From the IMG/VR virus record IMGVR_UViG_3300025168_000080, positions 1-64,000 of that record: a DNA stretch of 64,000 bases; one strand, 5' to 3'. A model generated the notes under the pieces. That model saw nothing but the letters and a program-made list of their open reading frames with translations. It searched no databases and was not told the origin of the DNA. Made by a program: the position numbers and the translations under genes. Numbering within the stretch: position 1 is the stretch's first letter; each line of letters begins with the position of its first letter. Below are positions 1 to 10,300 of the stretch, piece by piece. This DNA is from a virus.

Positions 1-970
1 TAGTACATATGTCGGATCAGTTACAGATGTTCGAAAAGAACAATTACCAAAAATCAATATTATTACCTTTGGAAGCCCTTGCCAAGACTTTAGTGTTGCT
101 GGAAATCGTAAAGGGATGGGAGGACAACGTTCAAGCCTTATCCTTGAAGCCATTAGACTCATTGATGAGTGCAGACCAAGAGTTTTTATCTGGGAAAATG
201 TTAAAGGAACATTCAGCTCTAACTCTGGCGAAGATTTTGCGTCAATCCTCCAAGCCTTTACCAACATTGGGGGCTATAGACTTGAATGGCAACTGTGTAA
301 TACAGCGTGGGTACTACCCCAAAATAGAGAGAGGGTGTACCTTGTCGGATATTCTACAAAAACAAAACGAGATTGGAAAGGAGTTTTTCCTATCCGAATC
401 AGCTCACCAACGGCTTCAAAAATATCAGAAGGAGACGCACAAATAAGTAATTTTTCTCCACGTGAGTTTGGTTTTAAAGATACATCTCCTGCTTTATTAT
501 CCAGAGATTATAAAGATCCAAAGATAGTTAAGGCTGCAGACTTTAGGAATGATGAAGGATTACGTATAAGAGAAAATGGTGATACACCTTGTTTATCAGC
601 TCGTAGACATAGCGAAAAAGATATTAGTACGATGCCACCATTAATTGTTTCAGGAGCATTACGTAGCTACCCTCGACAATCTAAATACGAAGAGAATAGA
701 ATTAAACGTTTAGAAACAAGGAAGGATGAAATTTCTAATGCAGTTACTACACATCCATTAGATAGTGTGGTAGTAGCAGAAAACGTTAGAAGATTAACGC
801 CTATTGAATGTGAAAGACTCCAGGGCTTTCCAGACAATTGGACTTCTATGGGTGATTATGATGGAGAAATAAAACCGATTAGTAATACGCAACGATACAA
901 AATGTGTGGTAATGCTGTTACAGTAAATATTGTTAGTGAAGTAGTTAAAAATTGTAAAGCTATTTTATGA
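1..970 (+). CDS. DNA (cytosine-5) methyltransferase, 5' end outside window
   Basis: Transfers a methyl group from S-adenosylmethionine to C5 of cytosine in DNA. The reading frame is open from base 2 without a start codon, so the gene begins upstream. Visible motifs are GSPCQDFS with the catalytic Cys at bases 80-82 (motif IV), WENVKG (motif VI) near base 195, QNRERVYLVGY (motif VIII) near base 320, a target-recognition stretch, then RLTPIECERLQGFPDNW and RYKMCGNAV (motifs IX-X) near the C-terminus. Motif I (SAM binding) must lie outside the window. It overlaps the following helicase by 4 bases, so the two are probably co-translated. It may protect phage DNA from host restriction; the target sequence cannot be told. 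An alternative overlapping frame at 9-446 is a shadow. Confidence 0.93.
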   Translation, partial: STYVGSVTDVRKEQLPKINIITFGSPCQDFSVAGNRKGMGGQRSSLILEAIRLIDECRPRVFIWENVKGTFSSNSGEDFASILQAFTNIGGYRLEWQLCNTAWVLPQNRERVYLVGYSTKTKRDWKGVFPIRISSPTASKISEGDAQISNFSPREFGFKDTSPALLSRDYKDPKIVKAADFRNDEGLRIRENGDTPCLSARRHSEKDISTMPPLIVSGALRSYPRQSKYEENRIKRLETRKDEISNAVTTHPLDSVVVAENVRRLTPIECERLQGFPDNWTSMGDYDGEIKPISNTQRYKMCGNAVTVNIVSEVVKNCKAIL

Positions 971-2196
971 TTTTAAGAGACTATCAAAAGGATATTGTAA
1001 ATAAAGGTTTACCTATACTCAATAAGAATAAATTTTTATATCTTGCCATGGAGGTTCGAACTGGCAAGACAGCTACGAGTTTGAGTATGGTGAGTTCTCT
1101 GCCAGTCACGGACTGTCTTTTTCTTACAAAGAAGAAAGCTATTTCCAGTATTCAGGATGATTATGATAAATTAAATCTTTCATATAATTTAACTGTAATA
1201 AATTATGAAAGTATTCATAAGTTGCCAAAAAATAAATGGCAATGTATTATCCTGGACGAAGCACACGGATTAGGGGCATTCCCAAAAGCCAGTAAAAGAG
1301 CTAAACAAGTTAAAACTTTAATTGTAAGTAATAAATCTTACGTAATACTTCTGTCTGGCACACCAACTCCAGAGTCTTACAGCCAAATGTATCATCAAGT
1401 TTATGGTATACCCTCTAATCCTTACTGTCAATATAAAAACTTCTATAGGTTTTCAGATCATTACGTAAATGTTAGAATTCGTCCGATAGGGGGTATTCAA
1501 ATACGTGATTATAGTAGAGGATCTGAAGATATAATTTATAAAATGAAACCTTATACTATTTCTTACACACAGAAAGAAGCAGGGTTTAAAGTTGAAACTA
1601 ATGAAGAAACTTTATACGTAGATACACCATCCAAAATTAAATCTATTATAAAAAAACTAACTACAGATTTAGTAGTTCAGGGTAAAGAAGAAGTGATATT
1701 AGCAGATACCGCAGTAAAACTTATGTCTAAAACTCATCAACTTTATTCTGGAACAGTAAAATTTGAAAGTGGCAAGTCTATGGTAATTGATACCTTTAAG
1801 GCAGAGTATATAAAAAACAAATTTAAAGGAAAAAAAATAGCAATTTTTTATAAGTTTACCGCTGAGTGGGAGGCATTAAAATTAATATTTAAAGATACTA
1901 TGTGTAACACTTTAGAGGAATTTAATAACACAGATAAAAACATAGCCCTTCAAATTGTTAGTGGACGTGAAGGTATTAGTTTACGTAAAGCTGAGGCTTT
2001 AGTATATTATAACATTGATTTTAGTGCCACAAGTTACTGGCAATCAAGAGATAGAATGACAACAAAAGATAGATTATATAATAAAGTCTATTGGATATTT
2101 TCTAAGAATGGAATTGAGGATAGTATATATAAATCTGTAGTAAAAAAGAAAGATTATACATTAAGACACTTCAAAAGAGATTTATCAAATTTGTAA
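967..2196 (+). CDS. SNF2-like superfamily 2 DNA helicase
   Basis: An ATP-dependent DNA translocase of 409 residues, short for the SNF2/Rad54 group and typical of phage versions. Motif Ia/I region EVRTGKT at residues 29-35 (Walker A), DEAH box at 97-100, LSGTP (motif III) at 129-133, SGREGISL (motif V) near 335, and QSRDRM (motif VI) at 359-364 are all visible. N-terminal LRDYQK is the Q-motif-like start of SNF2 proteins. The start codon overlaps the methyltransferase stop, and a small membrane protein begins 2 bases after its own stop. It probably acts in replication or recombination restart. The helicase class is secure, the exact role is not. Confidence 0.92.
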   Translation: MILRDYQKDIVNKGLPILNKNKFLYLAMEVRTGKTATSLSMVSSLPVTDCLFLTKKKAISSIQDDYDKLNLSYNLTVINYESIHKLPKNKWQCIILDEAHGLGAFPKASKRAKQVKTLIVSNKSYVILLSGTPTPESYSQMYHQVYGIPSNPYCQYKNFYRFSDHYVNVRIRPIGGIQIRDYSRGSEDIIYKMKPYTISYTQKEAGFKVETNEETLYVDTPSKIKSIIKKLTTDLVVQGKEEVILADTAVKLMSKTHQLYSGTVKFESGKSMVIDTFKAEYIKNKFKGKKIAIFYKFTAEWEALKLIFKDTMCNTLEEFNNTDKNIALQIVSGREGISLRKAEALVYYNIDFSATSYWQSRDRMTTKDRLYNKVYWIFSKNGIEDSIYKSVVKKKDYTLRHFKRDLSNL

Positions 2197-2197
2197 T

Positions 2198-2419
2198 ATG
2201 AAGTTTATAAAATTTTTATTAATTTGGATTAGCCAGAATTTAGCCATACCTTTTTGGGTAGTTGGTCATATTCATCTGTCATTTCACAACTTTCATGATG
2301 TGGTTGAAATATTGTCATCAATAGGAATGAATTTAATAGTGGCAATAGGATTTATATTAGATTACAGAAATGACAGAACAACAGATTCAAGCGAAAAGAA
2401 TAAAACAACTGGAAAGTGA
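2198..2419 (+). CDS. small membrane protein, unknown function
   Basis: A 73-residue protein not recognised. Two hydrophobic stretches (about residues 3-25 and 36-54) suggest two membrane passes or a hairpin, followed by a polar tail rich in Asp, Lys and Thr. It starts 2 bases after the helicase stop and overlaps the next gene by 50 bases in another frame, a compact arrangement typical of phage operons. It could be a superinfection or host-membrane factor, but nothing in the sequence shows which. Confidence 0.6.
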   Translation: MKFIKFLLIWISQNLAIPFWVVGHIHLSFHNFHDVVEILSSIGMNLIVAIGFILDYRNDRTTDSSEKNKTTGK

Positions 2420-2609
2420 AGGTTATTACGTTATTAAATTAGTTAAGACTAATAAAAATGGCATACCTGATTTAATAGCTATTCCACCAAACTGTAAAGT
2501 TTTATTTTCAGAAATTAAAAAACCTAATGGTATAGTTTCTGAACTTCAAAAATATAGAATAAAAGAATTAAAAAGTTATGGGTTCAAGACAGAAATATAT
2601 AAAGGATAG
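2370..2609 (+). CDS. VRR-NUC domain nuclease
   Basis: A 79-residue stand-alone VRR-NUC protein of the PD-(D/E)XK nuclease superfamily, which cuts branched or flapped DNA. The family signature is visible: GIPDLIAI (catalytic Asp) at about residues 31-38, FSEIKKPNG (catalytic Glu and Lys) at 46-54, then LQKYRIKELKSYGF, the Q/K helix that closes the fold. The length is usual for phage VRR-NUC proteins. It lies behind an SNF2-like helicase, a pairing seen in many phages, so a shared role in replication-fork or recombination-intermediate processing is likely. Confidence 0.9.
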   Translation: MTEQQIQAKRIKQLESEGYYVIKLVKTNKNGIPDLIAIPPNCKVLFSEIKKPNGIVSELQKYRIKELKSYGFKTEIYKG

Positions 2610-2970
2610 TGGATATGAAATGGAAGATGATTTTACTGATGCACTTCATAAAATGCCTCCTTTATTAGCTTTTAAAATTGGAAAATATATAGAAAACAAT
2701 TTAATCAATCCACCTATTAATAGTTTAGTTGCTTATGTAATAGCTGGAGTAGTTAAATATGAAGGTGAACCGTATTATTTTGTTGTAGAAATAATAAAAG
2801 ATGGTAATTTTCTACCTGTACTATCTAATTTACTTACTATTAGTTCTGACGAATATTTAGATTTTATTAACCTAAATCAATACATTAAACCAAATGGAAG
2901 AGATACAAAAATTAAGAGAAATAACCGCGAAGCACTTCTCAATACCAGACATACAAAATCCAACACGTAA
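2578..2970 (+). CDS. unknown protein, 130 residues
   Basis: Not recognised. The body reads as an alpha/beta protein: a helical start (DALHKMPPLLAFKIGKYI) followed by beta-rich sequence. It overlaps the VRR-NUC gene by 32 bases and the next gene by 77 bases. A second in-frame ATG at 2620, just after the VRR-NUC stop, is a plausible alternative start that would give a 116-residue protein. The last 25 or so residues, which overlap the next gene, are basic and low in complexity. Confidence 0.65.
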   Translation: MGSRQKYIKDSGYEMEDDFTDALHKMPPLLAFKIGKYIENNLINPPINSLVAYVIAGVVKYEGEPYYFVVEIIKDGNFLPVLSNLLTISSDEYLDFINLNQYIKPNGRDTKIKRNNREALLNTRHTKSNT

Positions 2971-3541
2971 GATAAAGTATGTAGAAGCCAGAGCTTTAAT
3001 GTATACCTTAATACGAAAATATTTAGGTTATACTTATTGGAAAATAGCTGATATGTTTAATCTGACACACGCAAGTATTCGACATGGTGTAGAAGAATTC
3101 CCTCATATGGTTGCTTATAATAAAGAATTAAAGGTAAAATATGATGATATACTCCATGAGTGGGTGGGTGGTGAACCTCAAGATTCTAATAATGAGCTAA
3201 ATTTATTACAAAAAAAGCTCAAAGATTTGGAAAATGAAAACAAATTGCTTAATTTGAGCTTTAAGGACTTAAAAAAAAGTGTAGAAAATATGGTTTCGGT
3301 TAAAGATGATTTAAATTATAACATTGACGATGTCACTAAAATATTTAATCATTCCTCCTGGACTGATAAAAAAAAGATTGACACCTTGTTGCAAATTGAT
3401 TGTAATCAATATTGTAATTTAGGTAGTACTTCAACTGACGATGAAAGAAATGAAGTAAAAAGAAATTCTAAAATTATATATAGAACAATCCGACAGATAA
3501 ATAGTTCAATTGGGAAGTTGTTACTAACATCAATGGATTAA
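2894..3541 (+). CDS. DnaA domain IV-like DNA-binding protein with coiled coil
   Basis: A 215-residue protein. Residues 32-69 resemble the C-terminal domain IV of the initiator DnaA: a helix ARALMYTLIRKYL, then the helix-turn-helix YWKIADMFNLTHASIRHGVEEF, matching the DnaA pattern IG..F..R.H..V.H. There is no AAA+ ATPase domain. Residues about 100-135 are heptad-like and Lys/Glu-rich (LLQKKLKDLENENKLL), so a coiled coil is likely. The rest is unassigned. It may recognise DnaA-box-like sites at a phage origin or act as a repressor. A second protein with the same domain lies at 59161-59457. Confidence 0.75.
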   Translation: MEEIQKLREITAKHFSIPDIQNPTRKIKYVEARALMYTLIRKYLGYTYWKIADMFNLTHASIRHGVEEFPHMVAYNKELKVKYDDILHEWVGGEPQDSNNELNLLQKKLKDLENENKLLNLSFKDLKKSVENMVSVKDDLNYNIDDVTKIFNHSSWTDKKKIDTLLQIDCNQYCNLGSTSTDDERNEVKRNSKIIYRTIRQINSSIGKLLLTSMD

Positions 3542-3544
3542 TTA

Positions 3545-3736
3545 ATGGCTCAAATTTCGAAAGATGATTACCAAGCTATTGGTCATATTAACTATGTAAC
3601 CAATCATCTTCACGACTCAGTAGATGAGCTTTACGAAGACTTAATGGATCGTGACAACGATAGTGCTAAAGAAAAAGCACAACTAATATGTAAACTTTGT
3701 GCAGAGATTATACAATCTCTGACGCATGAAATATAA
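3545..3736 (+). CDS. small acidic helical protein, unknown
   Basis: Sixty-three residues, not recognised. Predominantly acidic and helical (HLHDSVDELYEDLMDRDND), with a C-terminal helix containing two Cys. It starts 3 bases after the DnaA-IV-like gene and is followed 5 bases later by the next gene, so it belongs to the same plus-strand operon. The size and acidity would fit a small regulator or DNA mimic, but this is speculation. Confidence 0.6.
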   Translation: MAQISKDDYQAIGHINYVTNHLHDSVDELYEDLMDRDNDSAKEKAQLICKLCAEIIQSLTHEI

Positions 3737-3741
3737 ATGAA

Positions 3742-4062
3742 ATGAATAAATCAATTGCCGTAGAATTACAAGAATTTACAGAAACTATTGCTGAAAGATA
3801 TTCTAAAACAAATAGGGTTGGAAATGTAAATAACGAAACGTTTTCAGTAGAAGAAATTATTCCCACTTCTGATCACACTGCTTGTGTTAATTTTGTAAAG
3901 ACAGGAGGAAAAGTTGCCGTAGCTTTTTTTTATTACATAAATAAAGGAAGATCACAAGGATGGAAATATTTTTTTCCTACAGACTCTCATTTAAATGGCT
4001 TTCATGCTTTTTTATATTATAAATTAGAAGCTGAAAGAAGAAATTATACTAAAAACTTTTAA
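3742..4062 (+). CDS. unknown protein, 106 residues
   Basis: Not recognised. Alpha/beta composition with a hydrophobic strand (KVAVAFFYYI) and a basic, aromatic C-terminus. It is the last gene of the left plus-strand operon and overlaps the convergent minus-strand gene by 4 bases at the stop codons. A nearby ATG in the preceding gene's tail is out of frame, so 3742 is the natural start. Confidence 0.65.
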   Translation: MNKSIAVELQEFTETIAERYSKTNRVGNVNNETFSVEEIIPTSDHTACVNFVKTGGKVAVAFFYYINKGRSQGWKYFFPTDSHLNGFHAFLYYKLEAERRNYTKNF

Positions 4063-4069
4063 TAAAGTT
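4054..4069. terminator. weak hairpin between convergent operons
   Basis: Six-base stem AACTTT / AAAGTT with a 4-base loop spanning both convergent stop codons. There is no clear U-tract, so it is only a weak candidate for a bidirectional terminator. Confidence 0.3.
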
Positions 4070-4328
4070 GTATCATAAACTCTTTACTTATTTTTAATTC
4101 AGAACATTTTTCATAATCTTCGTGTTCTGCAAAAAAATCCATTAATATATCATAAGCATCATCTTCTAAGGGCACAACAGCTTTTGTTGGATTAAATATA
4201 AAGCCTGCACCCTCTTCTCTGTTTAGTATTGATTCATATGTTTCACGACCTGTTAATATCAAGTAGCTATTATACATACAAGTATATTCATCAAAGTCAT
4301 CCATACTAAACCCTTCTAACCTCATCAA
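4059..4328 (-). CDS. unknown protein, 89 residues, end of late operon
   Basis: Not recognised. An acidic, tyrosine-rich protein with no visible catalytic motif. Its start ATG overlaps the stop of the 2889-residue gene by 4 bases, so it is probably translated by coupling and made late with the internal virion proteins. It is the last gene of the long minus-strand transcription unit. Confidence 0.65.
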   Translation of the reverse strand: MMRLEGFSMDDFDEYTCMYNSYLILTGRETYESILNREEGAGFIFNPTKAVVPLEDDAYDILMDFFAEHEDYEKCSELKISKEFMIQLY

Positions 4329-7300
4329 TTAAATCTATCTTGTAACATTTGTTCTCTACGCTCTTTTTGTTGACGTTTTAACTCTTCTAATCTTTGATAA
4401 GATGGATTAGATTCTCTACGTTCTTTAAGTTTACGCTCTCTTTCCATTTGCTTTTTATAGATTTCTGGTCTGTATTTTTTTAACTCAGATCTGGTCAAAG
4501 GTTTAACTTTAGGTGGTCCTTTACGCTCTGTTTCACGGTCTTCATTACTTTTTATTGCAAAATCAGAAAACTGTAGTATACGTAAAATCATTTCTTCTGG
4601 ACTTGCGCCTCCAGCACCTAACTCTATTAGATTATTTACAAGTCTATCAACTTGAATTGCAGGTAAACCACCTAATCCAAGCATTGTATACAAAGCTTTT
4701 TTGTATTGTGCTTGAGCACCTGCTATTGATTTATCAATACTTGCTTGACTACGTAGTTTACCATTTTTATCAACTGGAGTTACGTTATATTGTCTTGCTT
4801 TAGCAAGTTGATCCAGTGCTTTTGCACTTTGCTCTAATATTGGAAGCGATGAAACTGCTCCAGCCCAAGGTTTTCCAGTAATTAAATCTGCTGTTCCATC
4901 TAATAATGAGCCTATTATAAATATAGCATTTAAGTTACCTAACACCCCAGCTCTTAGTAAATCATCTTTATCATCGTCATCCATTGTAGATAATAAACCA
5001 GGTAGCCCCGAAGCCACATATTGGAATATTACTGGAAGCATAGTATGATATACTGCAAGTGTTCTTAGGTTTTGATATACGGTTCCTTTACCTTCAGTTC
5101 CACCAGACAGAACCTTACGTTTTAAGTTTACCAATGCCACAAATTCCTTTCGCATATACTGTTTAATAGATGTTTGAAACATATTTAATGCTCTTTGAAA
5201 AGTACCACCTGTTTGAAATCTATCTTTATCTTGTAAATCACTTGACTGTTGTGCTCTTTTAGTATCTCTTTCAAATCTTTTTATAGCATAGTCAATAGCT
5301 TGTTTTTCAGTAGCTTTAGGGTTCGCTTTTTTAAAGTTATTTTTATAAATAATATAATTTGGGACACCACCAATAATAATAGCACCTTTATCACCTTGTT
5401 TAACTAAATACATCATAACACTAACAAGAGTGTTTAATTTTGACGATGGGACAAGACTTTCTACTTTGCTCGGAGCGTAAGTTTCTATCGTGTTTAAAAT
5501 TCTTTCTCCATATCTATCTTGTATATATACAGAATTAGATTGAATTTCTTTCCATGTGCTAATTAATTTTGGTGCATTCATAGTTGCTGTTGCAGTCCAT
5601 TTTCTAAATCCTATTTCTGGTGAAGCTGCATACGCGGGAAATGAAGTTAACTGCTTAATAAATATAGTTGGATTAATTGCTAACTTACCAATAACAAAAG
5701 CACTTGTCATACCATTTATCCAGTCTAATCCAGTTTCACTTTTGACACCACGGTTTGCAATTTTATCAATCATATCATTTACGTTAGTCATACCACCCTC
5801 ACCATATGCGTCCGTTATTGCTCGTCTTACTGAAACATTGTTAAACATTTTGCTTAAATCATTAATAGGTTCAGACATCGCTGCAAACCAGTTCATGTCA
5901 TTAACATAAGTTAATAGTGCATTCATCTGATCAACATCTGCTATAGATTTTGCGTTTTCCATTCTAATTTTTGTTGATGCAGGTGCAGCCATAGTTTTGT
6001 AGGAATTTTTATCTGCTAACAAATCTATAGCATCAGATTGTTCTAAACCATCTCGATAAATTCTACCTGCATAATATTGATTCCAAGGCATTGATGTTCT
6101 GTACACTTTTTTGTAAGCTTCATTATAGGTTTCGTACATAGCTGGAAAAAACTCTTCTACTTGCCAACGACCTAATTCTCGTACCTCATCGTTAAGTTTA
6201 GATTCCATCTCTTTCATAATTCTTTTGTACTGTTTCTCACCATACTTTGTTTTAAAAGAATTTTCATTAGCTGGATCTTTAAACTGATTTACTAAGTAAG
6301 ACATTTGATTTTGGCTTAATACTAAAGGAGTTGTACCATCCATACCTTCAAAAACAATACCTGTATCATACGCCTTACTATCTTTTTGCGCTTTACTTTG
6401 CCATTTTTTACCGTAAACTTCTTGTAATTTTAAATTAATCATTATAGTAGTTTCCATCTTACGTCTCTTGTAATCTAAAGTACCCTCATCAATTTTAAAT
6501 GTTGATATTTCTTGTAGTTTACCACCAAACAATTCCCCTGGTATTCTGGATAATGTGGATACTAAAGATGCTAAATCTAAGTTACCCATAAGAAAATCCT
6601 TTACACTTCTGTTAGCATTAGTAAATATTTTAGGTACTCGTTTTTTTAACCCTGCTCGTTTTGCGGCAGAAACAACTGCTTTCTCAGCAAGTATATCTTT
6701 TGCTTTTGGGTTTCTAATTTTACGTGGATTAGATTTTGACTCAGGAAGCAATTCATCAAACTCTGGGTTCTCTATATAAAGATTTAGTTTTTTACCAGTA
6801 ATTTCAAAATACGCAGTTTCAGCATCTTCTACATATTGCATATGTTTAATATATCGTTGCTGTTCTAATGCAGATTTACCAGTTTCAACTAATGCATTTA
6901 AATCTTCTATCACTGAAGCTAACTCAATTGTTTTATCTACTTCATAATCCATCATTAACTGTGCATTTATGAAGTTTAATACTATCTGTAAATTTGCTGC
7001 ATCGACTCTTTGCTCGTCTGTTTGAAATGACTCTTTTTCTATTTCAGATATTTCATTACCTAACTTTTGTTGAAGTGTAGTGATTATAGATCCGTCTGTT
7101 TTAGAGTTTATACCACCTATAAGATTTTTTATGTTTTCTAATCTTTTTGCTATTTCATCAGAAACTTTATATGCAATTTTTCTACCACCAGATATGTCAA
7201 CATACTTACCGTTTAAAATTGTGTTTATTTTCTTTGTAAGATTTTCGTTTGTTTTTTTATTTACAAACTCTAAAACCTCCTCTTTTATATTCTCAATGTT

Positions 7301-10300
7301 TTTACTATCAGCATCAGTAACTTTTTTAATAAGATTATTAACGTCTGTTATACTAAATACATCTGGTTCTAAAGCCATACGAATATAGTTTCGTAAATCT
7401 TTTTTTAATTTTTGTAATCCTTTTATACCTCTTTCACGTTCTCTAAGTATTTGTCTGGCTAATCTAATTCGACCAGCCGCATCACCACGCATAGGTCTAC
7501 CATTAAAAGCATTCATCATTTGTGAAAGCATTTGAGCTTGTTGATTAGTAAACTTGCCTTTATCAGATTCGTTTTTATATTCTTGAGTAGATTCTAAAAA
7601 ATCTAAAGTCTTGTTATCTATTTCAGATTGTGTCAGTTTATATAAACCCTTACCTTTTGCTTTAGCTTCATCTTGTAGTTTTTTTAATTTAGCTTTTGCT
7701 TTAGCTATTTGTTTATTAGTTTCATTAAATTTTAATTCTCCTTCAAGTTGGTCTATTTCATTTTGTGCTTTAATAATTTTTTTACCTATAGGAGTTATAT
7801 TATTGTCCAATAGTTTTTTTCTAAAGTTATATACTTTATTAAATAAAGTTATGCCTTTAGCCATACCACCTTCTATATTTCCAAAAGCAGATGGCACATT
7901 TTGTAAAACAAAATTCTGTACCTCAAGTATTGGTTTTATTTCAGAAACTTTTTTCCCTGCTTTACGCAAGTAAGTTATTATGGTGTTGTCTGTAAAATTA
8001 TTTTCACGAGCAATACGTACTACATCTACAATATTTTGGTTTTCGTCACCAATCTGTTGCATTGACTTTTTAGGACCTCTTACACGTGGGTTATATAACC
8101 TTGGCTTACCATTTCTTCCTATACCATCAGAAAGAAAATACCCAGTTAATTCACCTCTTCTAAAGCCTTCTCTAATTCTACCTTCAACAACTGTTAAACC
8201 TAAATTTCTGGCTGCAGTTCTAAGAGGCCCAATATTAATATTTACATCAAAAAATCCTTTAGAAGACATATTATATAAATCTCCTAATTTGTTAGCAGAT
8301 TCACGAGTTTTCTTAGCAATCTTAGGAGCTCCTTCTGTTTCTACATTTCCTGGAACTGGTGCCGTATATTGCCCACCCATTGCTGAACGTGCAGCTTGTG
8401 GTTTAGCTCTTTGTCCTATTGGTGTTTGATTGGCTGTTTTAGATTTTGGTTTTGATTTTGGGAAAACTTTTCTAATATCTGGTGCTTCATTAAATACCAT
8501 TATAGGTTTACCTTCTAATACAAATGGATATGATGGATGAAAGTTTGGTTCACCCTCTCTCACTTCTCTTATTTTTGCACCTTTTTCAAATTGTATTGCA
8601 GATACTATATCTCCATAACCAACTTCAGTAAGTGATGGATCGTTTACATAATCCAACACACCTACATCGCTCTTAGCTGTTTTATTAAGTGGTGGAATAC
8701 CAAATTTTTGTAAGGACTCTGCACTAAAAAACTGTTTTACAAAACTACCTCTTTCAACATAACTAAAACTATTATTACCCTCAAACGGCATTAATGTATT
8801 TAGTTCTTCTAAACTTGTTATTTGTGTTGGTAGCCCAAGCTTTTTTAATTTTGATGCCTGTTCACCTACTTTTAGTTTAGAGTTAACATACGTTAATAAT
8901 TCTTGCGGACTTGCTCCTTTATTTATTGCGTGTGCAATTTCAGCATTTAAATATTCAAACATTCTATAACTGCCAGCAATACCATCATTTTCTTGAGACA
9001 TCACTAATCCAATTCCATCACTGTTATCTATTCGTTGTTTTAATTGATTCGCACTTTTCTCATTTGTTGCTGCCCAACCAATTCCTGTTCCATAAGGATA
9101 TAAATAACCCCCAAAGAAGTCAAACTTTAATCCTGTAGGACTTTCTATTTCACCATAAGTTGCTTTATCTCCAGCAAATACAAATGCATTGGCTCCAGAC
9201 AAGTCGTTTATTGAACCACGTTTTATTTTATCTATATCTATACCACCTCTATTGATTTGATACTTAGATTTTTTAGTTTTTAAATTTATTTTAGGTGCAC
9301 CCTCTAAATCAATATTGTTTGGTATAACTCCTCCGTCATCTATTACAGTACCTTGTTCTAAATTTGTTAACCCTTCAATATCTTTGTCGGTAATAGTTTC
9401 ACCAGTGGCTATTTTACCTGCTAATCTGTTCAATAAGTCTATTACATCTTGTGATGATTGTCCTATTTCTATACCAAACTTTGTAGCTATACGTTCAAGA
9501 AACCTTCTAATAACTCCTTTATCTTTAGCGTTTAAGTTTTTATACTCGCCTGCTATTCTACCAAATATCTCAGCTAATTTTTCTTCATTCTTTTGATTTG
9601 ATTCGTAAGATGATGCAAAGTTTTCTAAATCAGTTTTTAACTTTTTACTTAATGAACCAGAACGTGATAGTGCTTGAATCATTTTTTTAGTTAAACCATT
9701 AATTGCTTTATCTCCAGCTTTTATAGAATTATACAGTATACCATGAAATATTTCATGCGCTACAAGTCTTTTAGTTGAGTCTTGTAAATTTATATGAATA
9801 GTATTATCATTAGCATTAAAAGTTCCTCTATCTATTGTACCTTCTGGTACTTGATAACCTAAATACTGTTCGTAAGATGCACGTGTGTTGTGCACTATAA
9901 TATTTAATTTTGGAAATCGTTTAGCTATAGATTTAGCAGCTCTTTTTGCTTGACGTAATACCAATTTTTGTAAAATAGTTTTAGGTGCACCGTCATCTGT
10001 AGTCACAAATAAATTAGACTCAATTTGTGTTCCTTCTAAATCAGTATTTTCATTAGTAGTATTTTCAACTAATACTTTTTTCTTTCCTTTTTTACCCTTA
10101 GTAATAGCCTCATTTATTTCAGTGTCTTCAGCCGCTTCTGGATCGAGCAAGGTTTCTAAATCGCTTACCTCTTGATCTATTTCCTCTTGGGTCTGTACCC
10201 TGTTTTCATTACTGTTTTCGCTTGTGGAGTCACCCTCTCTGGAAGGTTCTGGTTGGGATACATTGTCTCCCACTTCTTCGCTAACTGTGGTAGATTCTTC

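Noticed and set aside
9-446. Overlapping plus-strand frame at the left edge
   Set aside because: It lies in a different frame to the methyltransferase motifs (GSPCQDFS, WENVKG), which clearly read through this region; a chance shadow.
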